From [Mycobacterium] vasticus (lineage in GTDB: Bacteria > Actinomycetota > Actinomycetes > Mycobacteriales > Mycobacteriaceae), in the NCBI RefSeq assembly GCF_020181595.1, contig NZ_CP084028.1, positions 1,281,706 through 1,345,705 of the forward strand: 64,000 nucleotides of DNA, written 5' to 3'. This document shows, in pieces, positions 1 to 16,359 of the stretch; position 1 is the stretch's first letter; every line of letters starts with the position of its first letter. The notes under the pieces are model-generated. The model ran no database searches. It saw only the letters and a list, made by a program, of their open reading frames with translations, and had not been told where the DNA came from. The position numbers and the translations under genes were made by a program.

Positions 1-407
1 CGGTGGTATTCCAGCCGATTCGGCTGCTGCTGATCTGTCTCGTGCTCACCGGTGTCGCTGTCGCTGCCGCCGCCCAATTCGGTCACCCGCTGTTCGGGGT
101 GTTCTTCGGGCTGGGCCTGGCACTCGGGTTGGGCAACGCGCTGTTGATCCGCCGATCCGCGCTGAAGATCACCGCCGCAGACCACCCGCTGAAGAAGAAG
201 ATGGCGCTGAACTCGGCGTCGCGTCTGCTGGTCATCAGCGTGATCGGCCTGGCGATCGCCTACTCGTTCCGGCCGGACGGCCTGGGTGTGCTGTTCGGCT
301 TGGCTCTGTTCGAGGTGGTGCTGGTGCTGACCACCACGCTGCCAGTGGTAAAAAAGCTCCGCGCGCAAGCGTCAGAGTCGGGCGCTGAAGGGACGGAAAA
401 TGACTGA
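1..407 (+). CDS. ATP synthase protein I-like membrane protein, 5' end missing
   Basis: This is a small integral membrane protein placed immediately before atpB, like Rv1303 of M. tuberculosis (AtpI-like, thought to help c-ring assembly). The visible part has about four hydrophobic segments and a conserved-looking middle ([15 protein letters not shown]) followed by [16 protein letters not shown]. The family is about 160 residues and only about 135 are present, so the start lies upstream of the window; the GTG at 3 is probably internal. The stop overlaps the atpB start by 8 bases, which implies translational coupling. The role is inferred from position and resemblance. Confidence 0.8.
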   Translation, partial: VVFQPIRLLLICLVLTGVAVAAAAQFGHPLFGVFFGLGLALGLGNALLIRRSALKITAADHPLKKKMALNSASRLLVISVIGLAIAYSFRPDGLGVLFGLALFEVVLVLTTTLPVVKKLRAQASESGAEGTEND

Positions 408-1155
408 GTCGATCCTGGCCGAGGGCGGCATCGAGGTCGGCCACCACGAGACCGCGGTATGGCCGCTGCTCGGGTCGGTCAACATCGACACCATCATCTC
501 GACCGGTATCGCCGCGGTGATCGTGATCGCGCTGGCGTTCTTCCTGCGGGCCAAGGTCACCTCCACCGGAGTTCCCGGCGGCGTGCAGCTGTTCTTCGAG
601 GCCATCACCATTCAGATGCGCAACCAGATCGAGGGCGCCATCGGGATGAAGATCGCCCCGTTCGTGCTGCCGCTGGCGGTCACCATCTTCGTGTTCATCC
701 TGGTCTGCAACTGGCTTTCGGTGCTGCCGGTGCAGTACTCCAATGAACACGGCGTCCACGAACTGCTCACCTCGGCCGCCGCCGACATCAACTTCGTGCT
801 GGCGCTGGCGCTGCTGGTGTTCTGCGGTTACCACCTCGCCGGCTTCTGGCGCCGCGGCCTGATCGGCCACCCGATTCGGGTGCTCAAGGGCCACGTCGCG
901 ATCCTGGCCCCGATCAACCTGGTCGAAGAGATCGCCAAGCCGGTCTCGCTGTCGCTGCGACTGTTCGGCAACATCTTCGCCGGCGGCATCCTGGTCAGCC
1001 TGATCGCGTTGCTGGGGCCCGTCTTCATGGTGGCGCCGAACGCGATCTGGAAGTCCTTCGACCTGTTCGTCGGCCTGATCCAGGCGTTCATCTTCGCGCT
1101 GCTGACAATCCTGTACTTCAGTCAGGCGATGGAGCTCGAAGAAGACCACCACTAG
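400..1155 (+). CDS. atpB: ATP synthase F0 subunit a
   Basis: Membrane subunit that forms the proton half-channels next to the c-ring of F1F0 ATP synthase. The 251 residues match the usual mycobacterial length and contain five or six hydrophobic helices. The helix with [14 protein letters not shown] carries the essential arginine that faces the c-ring carboxylate. The C-terminus ends in an acidic/His tail (ELEEDHH). It overlaps the preceding atpI-like gene and is followed by a 62-base gap before atpE. First core subunit gene of the operon. Confidence 0.97.
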   Translation: MTESILAEGGIEVGHHETAVWPLLGSVNIDTIISTGIAAVIVIALAFFLRAKVTSTGVPGGVQLFFEAITIQMRNQIEGAIGMKIAPFVLPLAVTIFVFILVCNWLSVLPVQYSNEHGVHELLTSAAADINFVLALALLVFCGYHLAGFWRRGLIGHPIRVLKGHVAILAPINLVEEIAKPVSLSLRLFGNIFAGGILVSLIALLGPVFMVAPNAIWKSFDLFVGLIQAFIFALLTILYFSQAMELEEDHH

Positions 1156-1214
1156 TACTACCTGCACGACCACAACAGACCTGGTAGAGCACTACCAGCT
1201 AGCAAGGAGGATAG

Positions 1215-1475
<261 letters not shown>

Positions 1476-1483
1476 CGCACGAG

Positions 1484-1990
1484 ATGGGTGACATGAGCGT
1501 TGTCGTGCTGGCCGTGAGCCAGGCGGCTGAGGAAGGCGAGAAGAAGAGCTTCCTTATTCCCGACGGCACCTTCTTCGCCGTGCTCGCGATCTTCCTGATC
1601 GTGCTCGGTGTGATCAGCACCTTCGTGGTGCCGCCGATCATGAAGGTGCTTCGGGAGCGCGAGAACATGGTCACCAAGACACTCGCGGACAGCCGGCTGG
1701 CTGCCGAGCAGGCCGCAGCCGCCGAAGCCGACTACGAGCAGCAGATGGCTGCGGCTCGGGTGGCGGCGTCGGCGGTGCGCGACGAGGCACGGGCGCAGGG
1801 CCGCGCGGTCTTGGAGGACATGCGCGGCCGGGCGGACACCGAGGTGGCCGCCACGCTGGACAGCGCCGGAGCGCAGCTCAAGCGGGACGGCGACGCCATG
1901 GCGGCAGATCTGAGCGCCAAGGCCGAGGGCCTGTCGGTCACCCTGGCCGGCCGTATTCTCGGCGTGGACGCATCGACGGTAGGACGGTAA
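1484..1990 (+). CDS. atpF: ATP synthase F0 subunit b
   Basis: Peripheral stalk subunit of 168 residues. There is one N-terminal transmembrane helix (about 30-52, [20 protein letters not shown]), then a long Ala/Glu/Arg-rich coiled coil. The start MGDMS resembles the M. tuberculosis start, so ATG 1484 is preferred over ATG 1493. It lies 8 bases after atpE and 6 bases before the fused b-delta gene. Mycobacteria carry this b subunit plus a second b-like part fused to delta. Confidence 0.95.
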   Translation: MGDMSVVVLAVSQAAEEGEKKSFLIPDGTFFAVLAIFLIVLGVISTFVVPPIMKVLRERENMVTKTLADSRLAAEQAAAAEADYEQQMAAARVAASAVRDEARAQGRAVLEDMRGRADTEVAATLDSAGAQLKRDGDAMAADLSAKAEGLSVTLAGRILGVDASTVGR

Positions 1991-1996
1991 CCGGCA

Positions 1997-3328
1997 ATGG
2001 ATATTTTCTTCGGACAGCTCGTCGGTTTCGCGCTGATCGTTTTCCTGCTGGTGCGTTTCGTGGTGCCGCCGGTGCGCAACATGATGGCCGCTCAGCAGCA
2101 GTCGGTGCGTGAGCAGTTGGCGGAGTCGGCGGCCGCGGCCGAACGGCTCGCCAAGGCCGACGAGGCCCACGCCGCCGCGGTCGCACGCGCCAAGACCGAG
2201 GCCCAGCGGGTCACGGAGGAGGCGAACACCGACGCCGAGCGGATCGGCGTTCAGTTGCGCACCCAGGCCGACGCCGAGGTGGAACGCATCAAGGTCCAAG
2301 GCGCGGCGCAGGTGCAACTGCTGCGTGCGCAACTGGTTCGCGGGCTGCGCGCCGATCTCGGTAGCGAGTCGGTGCGCCGAGCCGGCGATCTGGTGCGCGA
2401 TCACGTCAGCGATCCGGCGCGGCAGGCCGCGACCGTCGACCGGTTCCTCGACGAGCTCGACGCGATGGCACCCAAGTCGGTCGAGGTCGAATCGCCCATC
2501 CTGGCCCGGTTGCGTTCGGCCAGCCGGCTGGCGCTGGCCGGCCTGCTGGACAAGTTCGGTGAAGTGGCCGGCGGCCTGGACGAGCAGGGCCTGACCGCCC
2601 TGTCGGCTGACCTGACCGGGGTCGCCGACGTGCTGCAGCGCGAGACCGTCGTGACCCGGCACCTGACCGTGCCGGCAGAAGACGCCGCGCCCAAGGTTCG
2701 TCTGGTGCAGCGACTGTTCTCCGGCAAGATCGGCGCTCCGGCGCTGACTCTGGTGAGCGAGGCCGCGTCGGCGCGGTGGTCCAACGGTGCAGACCTGATC
2801 GGTGCCGTCGAGCACGTCGCCCGCCAGGCGCTGCTGTTGGCCGCCGAGCGGCAGGGCAAGGTCGACGAGGTCGAGGACCAGCTGTTCGTGTTCTCCCGCA
2901 TCCTCGACGCCCAGCCTCGCCTGGAGGCCCTACTGGGTGACACCGCGGCTCCGGCCGCGGGCCGAGTCGGGCTGCTGCGCAAAGTCATCAGCAGCGGTAC
3001 CAACGCGATTACGACGGCGCTGCTGGAGCAGACCGTCCGGTTGCTGCGCGGCCAGTCCGCTCACCAGGCGGTGACCGAACTGGCGCAGATCGCAGTGGCG
3101 CGTCGCGGCGAGGTCGTCGCGAACGTCGGTGCGGCTGCTGAACTCAGCGACGCTCAGCGCACCCGGCTGAACACCGTGCTGAGCCGGATCTACAACCACC
3201 CGGTGCGTGTGCAGGTCGGTATCGACCCCGCACTGCTGGGCGGCCTGACGATCTCGGTGGGCGACGAGGTGATCGACGGGACGCTCTCGTCGCGCCTGGC
3301 AGCCGCCAAGACGCAATTGCCCGACTGA
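1997..3328 (+). CDS. atpH: ATP synthase fused subunit b'-delta
   Basis: A fusion of 443 residues characteristic of mycobacteria. The N-terminus has a transmembrane helix (about 7-25) and a b-type coiled coil to about residue 165. The C-terminal part (about 170-443) is the delta/OSCP domain that caps the F1 head, ending in a typical segment ([25 protein letters not shown], split here by function: strand, turn, helix). Delta subunits elsewhere are about 180 residues, so the length alone shows the fusion. It is followed by a 50-base gap with an atpA ribosome binding site. Confidence 0.95.
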   Translation: MDIFFGQLVGFALIVFLLVRFVVPPVRNMMAAQQQSVREQLAESAAAAERLAKADEAHAAAVARAKTEAQRVTEEANTDAERIGVQLRTQADAEVERIKVQGAAQVQLLRAQLVRGLRADLGSESVRRAGDLVRDHVSDPARQAATVDRFLDELDAMAPKSVEVESPILARLRSASRLALAGLLDKFGEVAGGLDEQGLTALSADLTGVADVLQRETVVTRHLTVPAEDAAPKVRLVQRLFSGKIGAPALTLVSEAASARWSNGADLIGAVEHVARQALLLAAERQGKVDEVEDQLFVFSRILDAQPRLEALLGDTAAPAAGRVGLLRKVISSGTNAITTALLEQTVRLLRGQSAHQAVTELAQIAVARRGEVVANVGAAAELSDAQRTRLNTVLSRIYNHPVRVQVGIDPALLGGLTISVGDEVIDGTLSSRLAAAKTQLPD

Positions 3329-3378
3329 GCAACATCTAGAGCCCACAACCCATTTCGAAGGCAGGAAGACGAAAAGCC

Positions 3379-5028
3379 ATGGCAGAGTTGACAATCTCCT
3401 CTGACGACATTCAGGGGGCGATCGAGGAGTACGTGAGCTCCTTCAACGCCGAGACCTCTCGCGAGGAGGTCGGCACCGTGATCGACGCCGGTGACGGCAT
3501 CGCACACGTCGAGGGCCTGCCTTCGGTGATGACCCAGGAGCTCCTCGAGTTCCCCGGCGGGGTGCTGGGCGTGGCCCTGAACCTCGACGAGCACAACGTC
3601 GGCGCCGTGATCCTGGGCAACTTCGAGAACATCGAAGAAGGCCAGCAGGTCAAGCGGACCGGTGAGGTCCTCTCGGTGCCGGTCGGCGACGGCTTCCTGG
3701 GCCGCGTGGTCAACCCGCTCGGCCAGCCGATCGACGCCCGCGGCGAGATCGAGGCCGAGACCCGTCGTCCGCTGGAGATGCAGGCCCCCTCGGTGGTCCA
3801 GCGTCAGAGCGTGTCCGAGCCGCTGCAGACCGGCATCAAGGCCGTCGACGCCATGACCCCAATCGGTCGCGGCCAGCGTCAGCTCGTCATCGGCGACCGC
3901 AAGACCGGCAAGACCGCGCTGTGCGTGGACACCATCCTCAACCAGCGCAAGAACTGGGAGACCGGGGACCCGCAGCAGCAGGTCCGCTGCGTCTACGTCG
4001 CCATCGGCCAGAAGGGCACCACCATCGCCAGCGTGCGGCGCGCGCTGGAAGAGGGCGGCGCCATGGACTACACCACGATCGTCGCGGCGCCGGCTTCGGA
4101 CTCCGCCGGCTTCAAGTGGCTGGCCCCCTACACCGGCTCGGCGATCGCCCAGCACTGGATGTACTCGGGCAAGCACGTGCTGATCGTGTTCGACGACCTG
4201 ACCAAGCAGGCCGAGGCCTACCGCGCCATCTCGCTGCTGCTGCGCCGCCCGCCGGGCCGCGAGGCCTACCCGGGTGACGTGTTCTACCTGCACTCCCGTC
4301 TGCTGGAGCGCTGCGCGAAGCTCTCCGACGAACTCGGTGGTGGTTCGCTGACCGGTCTGCCGATCATCGAGACCAAGGCCAACGACATCTCGGCCTACAT
4401 CCCGACCAACGTCATCTCGATCACCGACGGCCAGTGCTTCCTGGAGAGCGACCTGTTCAACCAGGGTGTGCGTCCGGCCATCAACGTCGGTGTGTCGGTG
4501 TCTCGTGTCGGTGGCGCCGCCCAGATCAAGGCCATGAAAGAGGTGGCCGGTTCGCTGCGTCTGGATCTGTCGCAGTACCGCGAGCTGGAGGCGTTCGCCG
4601 CCTTCGCCTCCGACCTGGACGCCACCAGCAAGGCCCAGCTGGAGCGCGGTGCGCGCCTGGTGGAACTGCTCAAGCAGCCGCAGTACGCGCCAATGGCCGT
4701 CGAGGAGCAGGTGATCTCGATCTTCCTCGGCACCGAGGGCCACCTGGACTCGGTTCCGGTCGAGGACGTCGGCCGCTTCGAGACCGAGCTGCTGGACCAC
4801 ATCAAGGCTTCCGAGAGCGACATCCTGACCGGGATCCGCGAGTCGAAGAAGCTGTCCGACGAGGCCAACGAGAAGCTGGTGTCGGTGATCAACCAGTTCA
4901 AGAAGGGCTTCGCCGCCACCGACGGCAGCTCTGTGGTGCCTGACGAGCGCGTCGAGGCGCTCGACGAAGACAAGCTCGGCAAGGAAGCGGTGCAGGTCCG
5001 CAAGGCCGCGCCGGCGAAGAAGAAGTAA
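3379..5028 (+). CDS. atpA: ATP synthase F1 subunit alpha
   Basis: Nucleotide-binding, non-catalytic subunit of the F1 hexamer, 549 residues. The P-loop is GDRKTGKTA at about residues 172-180, and the arginine-finger region is [15 protein letters not shown]. The C-terminal extension beyond the usual 500-510 residues, ending in Lys/Ala-rich KAAPAKKK, is the mycobacterial type, which in other mycobacteria suppresses ATP hydrolysis. A ribosome binding site (GAAGGCAGGAAG) lies upstream of the ATG. Confidence 0.97.
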   Translation: MAELTISSDDIQGAIEEYVSSFNAETSREEVGTVIDAGDGIAHVEGLPSVMTQELLEFPGGVLGVALNLDEHNVGAVILGNFENIEEGQQVKRTGEVLSVPVGDGFLGRVVNPLGQPIDARGEIEAETRRPLEMQAPSVVQRQSVSEPLQTGIKAVDAMTPIGRGQRQLVIGDRKTGKTALCVDTILNQRKNWETGDPQQQVRCVYVAIGQKGTTIASVRRALEEGGAMDYTTIVAAPASDSAGFKWLAPYTGSAIAQHWMYSGKHVLIVFDDLTKQAEAYRAISLLLRRPPGREAYPGDVFYLHSRLLERCAKLSDELGGGSLTGLPIIETKANDISAYIPTNVISITDGQCFLESDLFNQGVRPAINVGVSVSRVGGAAQIKAMKEVAGSLRLDLSQYRELEAFAAFASDLDATSKAQLERGARLVELLKQPQYAPMAVEEQVISIFLGTEGHLDSVPVEDVGRFETELLDHIKASESDILTGIRESKKLSDEANEKLVSVINQFKKGFAATDGSSVVPDERVEALDEDKLGKEAVQVRKAAPAKKK

Positions 5029-5035
5029 CCCCGCT

Positions 5036-5956
5036 ATGGCAGCCACACTTCGGGAACTACGCGGGCGCATCCGCTCCGCCGGGTCGATCAAGAAGATCAC
5101 CAAGGCGCAGGAGTTGATCGCCACCTCGCGTATCGGCCGGGCGCAGGCCCGGCTCGAAACGGCGCGGCCGTACGCCGACGAGATCACCCGGATGCTCACG
5201 ACCCTGGCCGCCGAGGCGGCCCTGGATCACCCGCTGCTGGTCGAGCGTGACCAGCCGCAGCGGGCGGGTGTGCTGGTGGTGTCGAGCGACCGCGGGCTGT
5301 GTGGCGGGTACAACGCCAACGTCTTCCGGCGGGCCGAGGAGCTGTTCTCGTTGCTGCGCTCGGAGGGCAAGGAGCCGGTGCTCTACGTCGTGGGCCGAAA
5401 GGCGCTGGCGTACTACACCTTCCGGCACTGGGCGGTCACCGACTCGTGGACCGGTTTCTCCGAGCAGCCGACCTATGAGAAGGCCGCCGAGATCGCCTCG
5501 ACGCTGGTGGAGGCCTTCCTGGCCGGCGTCGACGACGACGGCGCCCACCCGGGAGCCGACGGCGTGCTCGGTGTGGACGAGCTGCACATCGTGTCCACCG
5601 ACTTCCGTTCGATGCTGTCGCAGTCGGCCGAGGCCCGGCGCATCGCGCCGATGCTGGTCGAGTACGTCGGCGAGGAGACCGGTCCCAGGACCCTGTACTC
5701 CTTCGAGCCGGACGCCACCACGCTGTTCGACTCGTTGCTGCCGCGGTACCTGACCACCCGCGTGTATGCGGCGCTACTCGACTCGGCGGCTTCTGAGCTG
5801 GCGTCTCGCCAGCGCGCGATGAAGTCGGCGACCGACAACGCCGACGACCTGATCAAGGCACTGACGCTCGAGGCCAACCGCGAACGCCAGGCTCAGATCA
5901 CCCAGGAAATCAGCGAAATCGTCGGCGGCGCTAATGCGCTGGCAGACGCCCGGTAA
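5036..5956 (+). CDS. atpG: ATP synthase F1 subunit gamma
   Basis: Central rotor shaft, 306 residues. The N-terminal coiled-coil start ([20 protein letters not shown]) and the C-terminal helix ([15 protein letters not shown]) are typical. It also has a mycobacterial insertion around residues 165-180 ([11 protein letters not shown]), a loop seen in mycobacterial gamma subunits and linked to low ATP hydrolysis. It starts 8 bases after the atpA stop. Confidence 0.96.
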   Translation: MAATLRELRGRIRSAGSIKKITKAQELIATSRIGRAQARLETARPYADEITRMLTTLAAEAALDHPLLVERDQPQRAGVLVVSSDRGLCGGYNANVFRRAEELFSLLRSEGKEPVLYVVGRKALAYYTFRHWAVTDSWTGFSEQPTYEKAAEIASTLVEAFLAGVDDDGAHPGADGVLGVDELHIVSTDFRSMLSQSAEARRIAPMLVEYVGEETGPRTLYSFEPDATTLFDSLLPRYLTTRVYAALLDSAASELASRQRAMKSATDNADDLIKALTLEANRERQAQITQEISEIVGGANALADAR

Positions 5957-5986
5957 GCACAGCCCGCCAAGCACGGAAAGCACTAG

Positions 5987-7432
<1,446 letters not shown>

Positions 7433-7466
7433 CTCGAATCCTTACTGCGGTGAAAGGCGGTGGGTA

Positions 7467-7832
7467 ATGGCCGAGATTGACGTCGACATCGTTGCCGTCG
7501 ACCGCAAGGTGTGGTCAGGCCGGGCGACGTTCATCTTCACCCGAACCACGGTGGGGGAGATCGGTATCTACCCGCGGCACATCCCGTTGGTCGCCGAGCT
7601 GGTCGACGACGCGATGGTGCGGGTGGACCGCGTGGACGAGGGCGAGCTGCGGCTTGCCGTGCACGGTGGTTTCCTGTCGGTGACCGAGGAGGGCGTCAGC
7701 ATCCTGGCCGAATCCGTCGACTTCACCACGGAGATCGACGAGGCATCCGCGCGGCACGAGGCGCAGTCCGCCGACCCCAAGATGGCGGCTCGGGGCCGGG
7801 CCCGGCTGCGCGCCCTGGGTGTGATCGACTAG
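7467..7832 (+). CDS. atpC: ATP synthase F1 subunit epsilon
   Basis: Central stalk subunit of 121 residues, identical in length to the M. tuberculosis protein. It has the N-terminal beta sandwich ([16 protein letters not shown]) and a short C-terminal helical part ([14 protein letters not shown]). ATG 7467 was chosen because it gives the family N-terminus MAEIDVD and lies behind GAAAGGCGG; a reading frame open from 7380 is longer but runs into atpD. Confidence 0.96.
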   Translation: MAEIDVDIVAVDRKVWSGRATFIFTRTTVGEIGIYPRHIPLVAELVDDAMVRVDRVDEGELRLAVHGGFLSVTEEGVSILAESVDFTTEIDEASARHEAQSADPKMAARGRARLRALGVID

Positions 7833-7845
7833 CAGGCATGAGTCG

Positions 7846-8289
7846 ATGAGCACGGTCATGATCTGGATGGTCGTGCTCATCGCCGTCCTGCTGGCTGTCG
7901 TTGTGGCACTGAGCTATCGGCTCTGGAAGCTGCGTCAGGGCGGAACGGCGGCGATCATGCGGGATCTGCCGGCCGTCGGCGGACACGGCTGGCGTCATGG
8001 TGTGATGCGTTATCGCGGCGGTGAAGCCGCGTTCTACCGGCTCTCCAGTGTCCGGCTGTGGCCGGACCGGCGCCTGGGCCGCCGCGGCGTCGACGTGGTG
8101 GCGCGACGCGCACCGCGCGGTGACGAGTTCGACATCATGACCGAGGAGATCGTGATCCTCGAACTTCGTGACACCACCCAGGATCGTCGCGCGGGATTCG
8201 AGATCGCCCTGGACCGCGGTGCCCGCACCGCATTCCTGTCCTGGCTGGAGGCGCGGCCGTCGCCGCGAGCTCGCCGGCAGAGCTACTGA
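7846..8289 (+). CDS. DUF2550 membrane protein, Rv1312-like
   Basis: Protein of 147 residues with one N-terminal transmembrane helix (about 5-25) followed by a basic cytoplasmic domain with the DUF2550 pattern (WRHGVMRYRG, then SSVRLWPDRRLGRRGV). It sits 13 bases after atpC and is conserved in this place in mycobacteria, so it is probably co-transcribed with the ATP synthase genes. Its function is unknown. Confidence 0.9.
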   Translation: MSTVMIWMVVLIAVLLAVVVALSYRLWKLRQGGTAAIMRDLPAVGGHGWRHGVMRYRGGEAAFYRLSSVRLWPDRRLGRRGVDVVARRAPRGDEFDIMTEEIVILELRDTTQDRRAGFEIALDRGARTAFLSWLEARPSPRARRQSY

Positions 8290-8313
8290 CCGTTCGAAAT
8301 CCGCTGTCGCGAA

Positions 8314-8904
8314 CTATTTTTCGGGACGGTCGGTGCGATCGCCACCAGGCTGCCACAGCACATCGCCGTCGGCATTGGCCACCCGGCAGAGCACGAACAT
8401 CAAGTCCGACAACCGATTCAGGTATTTCGCCGGCAGCACCGACACCGCGTCGCCGTGTGCTTCGACGGCCGCCCATGCGGATCGCTCGGCCCGACGTGCC
8501 GCGGTGCGAGCCACATGCAGCAGCGCTGACAGGGGCGACCCACCCGGCAGGATGAACGAGTTCAGCGGGGCCAGTTGCTCGTTGTATTCGTCACACCAGG
8601 TCTCGACCCGGTCGATGTAGTCCGCGGTGATGCGCAGCGGCGGGTACTTGGGGTTCTCGGCAACCGGCGTCGCGAGATCGGCGCCGGCGTCGAACAGATC
8701 GTTCTGAATGCGCAGCAGTGTCGCAGTGATGGCGGCGTCGGGATTGCCCAGCGCCAGCGCCACACCGATCGCGGCGTTGGCCTCTTCGCAGTCGGCGTAG
8801 GCGACCAGCCGGGGGTCGGTCTTGGGCACCCGAGAGAAGTCACTCAATCCGGTGGTGCCGTCGTCGCCGGTACGGGTGTAGACGCGGGTGATGTGCACTG
8901 CCAT
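8314..8904 (-). CDS. Cob(I)alamin adenosyltransferase, PduO type
   Basis: Transfers adenosyl from ATP to Co(I) cobalamin to make coenzyme B12, the cofactor of methylmalonyl-CoA mutase. The 196 residues start with the PduO-family signature ([16 protein letters not shown], here [19 protein letters not shown]) and contain the helical bundle motif ([25 protein letters not shown]), with conserved Arg residues for ATP. It is transcribed away from murA and has the same place as Rv1314c. The gap to murA is only 76 bases and must hold both promoters. Confidence 0.93.
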   Translation of the reverse strand: MAVHITRVYTRTGDDGTTGLSDFSRVPKTDPRLVAYADCEEANAAIGVALALGNPDAAITATLLRIQNDLFDAGADLATPVAENPKYPPLRITADYIDRVETWCDEYNEQLAPLNSFILPGGSPLSALLHVARTAARRAERSAWAAVEAHGDAVSVLPAKYLNRLSDLMFVLCRVANADGDVLWQPGGDRTDRPEK

Positions 8905-8967
8905 AGCTCAAACCGTACCGGGGTGCCGCGAGGTGACGATTATTCGGGACAGCCGCGCAGTCCTCAC

Positions 8968-8973
8968 TACACT
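8968..8973 (+). promoter_or_regulatory. Candidate -10 box of murA (leaderless)
   Basis: TACACT fits the mycobacterial TANNNT -10 consensus and ends 7 bases before the GTG at 8981. That spacing would make the start codon the first transcribed bases, a common leaderless arrangement in mycobacteria. No clear -35 is seen. The transcription start is inferred. Confidence 0.45.
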
Positions 8974-8980
8974 GACGCGA

Positions 8981-10234
8981 GTGGGTGAGCGTTTCGTGGT
9001 TGTCGGCGGCAATAGGTTGTCCGGCGAAGTGGCTGTCGGTGGAGCCAAGAACAGTGTCCTGAAGCTGATGGCAGCGACCCTGCTGGCGGAGGGCACCAGC
9101 ACCATCACCAACTGCCCCGACATCCTCGATGTGCCGTTGATGGCCGAGGTGCTGCGCGGCTTGGGCGCCACCGTCGAGCTGGACGGAACCACGGTCCGAA
9201 TCACCTCACCGGACGAACCCAAGTACGACGCCGACTTCGCCGCGGTGCGCCAGTTCCGCGCGTCGGTGTGCGTGCTCGGGCCACTGGTGGGCCGGTGTCT
9301 GCGCGCGAAGGTCGCGTTGCCCGGCGGCGACGCGATCGGGTCGCGGCCATTGGACATGCACCAGGCCGGCCTGCGTCAACTGGGCGCCACCTGCAATATC
9401 GAGCACGGTTGCGTCGTCGCGCACGCCGATGCCCTGCGGGGTGCGGAGATTCAGCTGGAGTTCCCCTCGGTGGGTGCCACCGAGAACATCCTGATGGCGG
9501 CGGTGCTGGCCGAGGGTGTCACCACGATTCACAACGCGGCACGCGAACCCGACATCGCCGACCTGTGCACGATGCTCAATCAGATGGGCGCCCAGATCGA
9601 AGGTGCCGGCTCGCCGACGCTGAAGATCACCGGGGTGCCGCGGCTGTACCCGACCGAACACGAGGTCATCGGAGACCGGATCGTCGCGGCGACCTGGGCC
9701 ATCGCGGCCGTCATGACCCGCGGTGATATCTCGGTCACCGGCGTCGACCCGGCGCACCTGCAGCTGGTCCTGCACAAGCTGCACTCCGCGGGGGCGACCG
9801 TCACCCAGTCCGACAACGGCTTCCGCGTCGTGCAGTACGACCGGCCCAAGGCCGTCAACGTCGCCACCCTGCCGTTCCCGGGATTCCCTACCGACCTGCA
9901 GCCGATGGCGATCGGCCTGGCTGCGATCGCCGACGGTACGTCGATGATCACCGAGAACATCTTCGAAGCGCGGTTTAGATTCGTCGAGGAGATGATCCGC
10001 CTGGGCGCTGATGCGCGCACCGACGGACACCACGCCGTGGTGCGCGGTCTGCCGCAGCTCTCCAGCGCTCCGGTGTGGGCCTCCGACATCCGGGCGGGCG
10101 CCGGGCTTGTCCTTGCGGGCCTGGTCGCAGACGGTGAGACCGAAGTTCACGACGTCTATCACATCGACCGTGGCTACCCGTTGTTCGTGGAATACCTGGC
10201 CGGTTTGGGTGCGGAAATCGAACGTGTAGGATAG
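8981..10234 (+). CDS. murA: UDP-N-acetylglucosamine 1-carboxyvinyltransferase
   Basis: First committed step of peptidoglycan synthesis: adds enolpyruvyl from PEP to UDP-GlcNAc. The 417 residues have the start [15 protein letters not shown] and the active-site loop [13 protein letters not shown]. The fosfomycin-reactive Cys of most bacteria is Asp117 here, as in M. tuberculosis, which predicts intrinsic fosfomycin resistance. GTG 8981 is preferred over upstream starts because it gives the family N-terminus and has a -10 box at leaderless spacing. The rRNA operon follows directly, as for rrnA of other mycobacteria. Confidence 0.97.
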   Translation: MGERFVVVGGNRLSGEVAVGGAKNSVLKLMAATLLAEGTSTITNCPDILDVPLMAEVLRGLGATVELDGTTVRITSPDEPKYDADFAAVRQFRASVCVLGPLVGRCLRAKVALPGGDAIGSRPLDMHQAGLRQLGATCNIEHGCVVAHADALRGAEIQLEFPSVGATENILMAAVLAEGVTTIHNAAREPDIADLCTMLNQMGAQIEGAGSPTLKITGVPRLYPTEHEVIGDRIVAATWAIAAVMTRGDISVTGVDPAHLQLVLHKLHSAGATVTQSDNGFRVVQYDRPKAVNVATLPFPGFPTDLQPMAIGLAAIADGTSMITENIFEARFRFVEEMIRLGADARTDGHHAVVRGLPQLSSAPVWASDIRAGAGLVLAGLVADGETEVHDVYHIDRGYPLFVEYLAGLGAEIERVG

Positions 10235-10304
10235 GACGTGCCGGCGCACCCAAGTGGTGCGACGAGCAGTCTGGAAGACCTTCTGGTAGCCCCGAAACTC
10301 GGAG

Positions 10305-10333
10305 TTGACTCAGCTTCGGCTGTGGAGTAGAGT
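10305..10333 (+). promoter_or_regulatory. rRNA operon promoter
   Basis: TTGACT (10305-10310) and TAGAGT (10328-10333) are separated by 17 bases, close to the conserved mycobacterial rrn promoter next to the 16S leader (TTGACT/TAGACT type). It lies 70 bases after the murA stop. Further promoters could lie inside murA, as in other mycobacteria; I did not identify them. Confidence 0.8.
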
Positions 10334-10340
10334 GGCGGGG

Positions 10341-10499
10341 TTGCCTGAAACCGGGCGTGTTGTTTGAGAACTCAATAGTGTGTTTGGTGGTTTTTGTTTG
10401 TTGTTGTTTGGCCACATTCTTGGCGTCCCGTGTTGGGGGTGTGGTTGTTGTTTTTGTCGGTTTTTCGGAACTGATGTTTTCAGGATTTTTCTGAACAGG
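10341..10499 (+). other. 16S rRNA leader with conserved antitermination/processing element
   Basis: Transcribed leader between promoter and mature 16S. It contains the conserved mycobacterial leader element TGTTTGAGAACTCAATAG at about 10361-10378, the boxA-like/antitermination part of rrn leaders. A T/G-rich stretch follows that would form the processing stem with the spacer after 16S. No gene is present. Confidence 0.7.
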
Positions 10500-15514
<5,015 letters not shown>

Positions 15515-15645
15515 CACACAACAAACAAAAAACGTGTTGTCTCGCAACCACACACAAGACTCATATCCACACCCCACCACCAAACACACTCTTTGGTGAC
15601 ACCGGGTGCCGGCCAACCAGCCGCACCCACCACAAAAAAATAGAG
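15515..15645 (+). other. 23S-5S internal transcribed spacer
   Basis: About 130 bases of A/C-rich spacer between 23S and 5S. No tRNA or gene is seen; this is the usual arrangement. Confidence 0.8.
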
Positions 15646-15760
15646 TTACGGCGGCCACAGCGACAGGGAAACGCCCGGTCCCATCCCGAACCCGGAAGCT
15701 AAGCCTGTCAGCGCCGATGATACTGCCCACACGGGTGGAAAAGTAGGACACCGCCGAACA
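15646..15760 (+). rRNA. rrf: 5S ribosomal RNA
   Basis: 115 bases from TTACGGCGGCCACAGCG to CACCGCCGAACA. The two ends pair as the 5S terminal helix (GGCGG with CCGCC), and the core CCCGAACCCGGAAGCTAAG is the standard 5S loop sequence. Confidence 0.96.
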
Positions 15761-15771
15761 CAACATAAAGC

Positions 15772-15813
15772 CCTGTGCCCCCCAACAAAAATTGGGGGGC
15801 ACAGGCACTTTTA
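15772..15813 (+). terminator. Intrinsic terminator of the rRNA operon
   Basis: Perfect 14-base stem (CCTGTGCCCCCCAA at 15772-15785 with its complement at 15792-15805), a 6-base A-rich loop, then CACTTTTATT. This strong rho-independent terminator closes rrs-rrl-rrf. The next gene is on the opposite strand and converges on it. Confidence 0.9.
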
Positions 15814-15842
15814 TTCCTTACTGCTGCACTTCTTTTTCCCGT

Positions 15843-16217
15843 TCAGTCGAGCTTGGCCAGCCGGATGACCACATCGCGCAGGCCCGGGCAGTGCTCCGTC
15901 AGCACCAGCGAGAAGCCGTCGAGGACAGCCGTGCAGGGCGCCCCGGTGCTGGCTGAGACGCCGAACGGCCCGCTCCAGGCAGTGCCGCGAAGCCGAAGGT
16001 CGCTGCGTGTTCCCTTGCCGGTATCGAGGTGTGTGCAGTCCCGGCCGCAGGGCGTCATCGTGAACGTCGTCGTGCTGCCGCGCTGGTACATATCGCCGCC
16101 GTCGATCATCTTTGCGGTGAAGATGCCGCTGAGGGGCTGTGCCGTCGCGTCGGAGACCGTTGCTATGGCCGCGCTGACCATCAGTGCCGCCGCGGTGATG
16201 ATCGCGGGGCTCTTCAT
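15843..16217 (-). CDS. Small secreted mycobacterial protein (TPCGxxCT family)
   Basis: 124 residues with a clear signal peptide (AIITAAALMVSAAIATVSDATA, cut near residue 26-27) and a short mature domain with FTMTPCGRDCTHLD and a second Cys pair further on (APC, EHC). The same pattern (FTPCGPACTSLD) is found in the secreted protein at 33876-34301, so the two are paralogues. Likely exported, disulfide-stabilised, of unknown function. It converges on the rRNA terminator. Confidence 0.8.
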   Translation of the reverse strand: MKSPAIITAAALMVSAAIATVSDATAQPLSGIFTAKMIDGGDMYQRGSTTTFTMTPCGRDCTHLDTGKGTRSDLRLRGTAWSGPFGVSASTGAPCTAVLDGFSLVLTEHCPGLRDVVIRLAKLD

Positions 16218-16359
16218 AGCACTGACGCTAGGTCCGTTAAAGGTCTCCGGGATACAGGGATTTCCCTTGCATTTGGGCCTGAGAGGCGGGTACGCGGATG
16301 CGATCGTCGTCGGCGGCGGGCCGTATCCTTACACGAGGTTTTACGGGCGAAAGGTTTCC

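Noticed and set aside
3190..5199. Minus-strand open frame of 669 codons over atpA
   Set aside because: Antisense shadow of a conserved gene in GC-rich DNA; composition (His/Arg/Gly/Asp-rich) is not protein-like.
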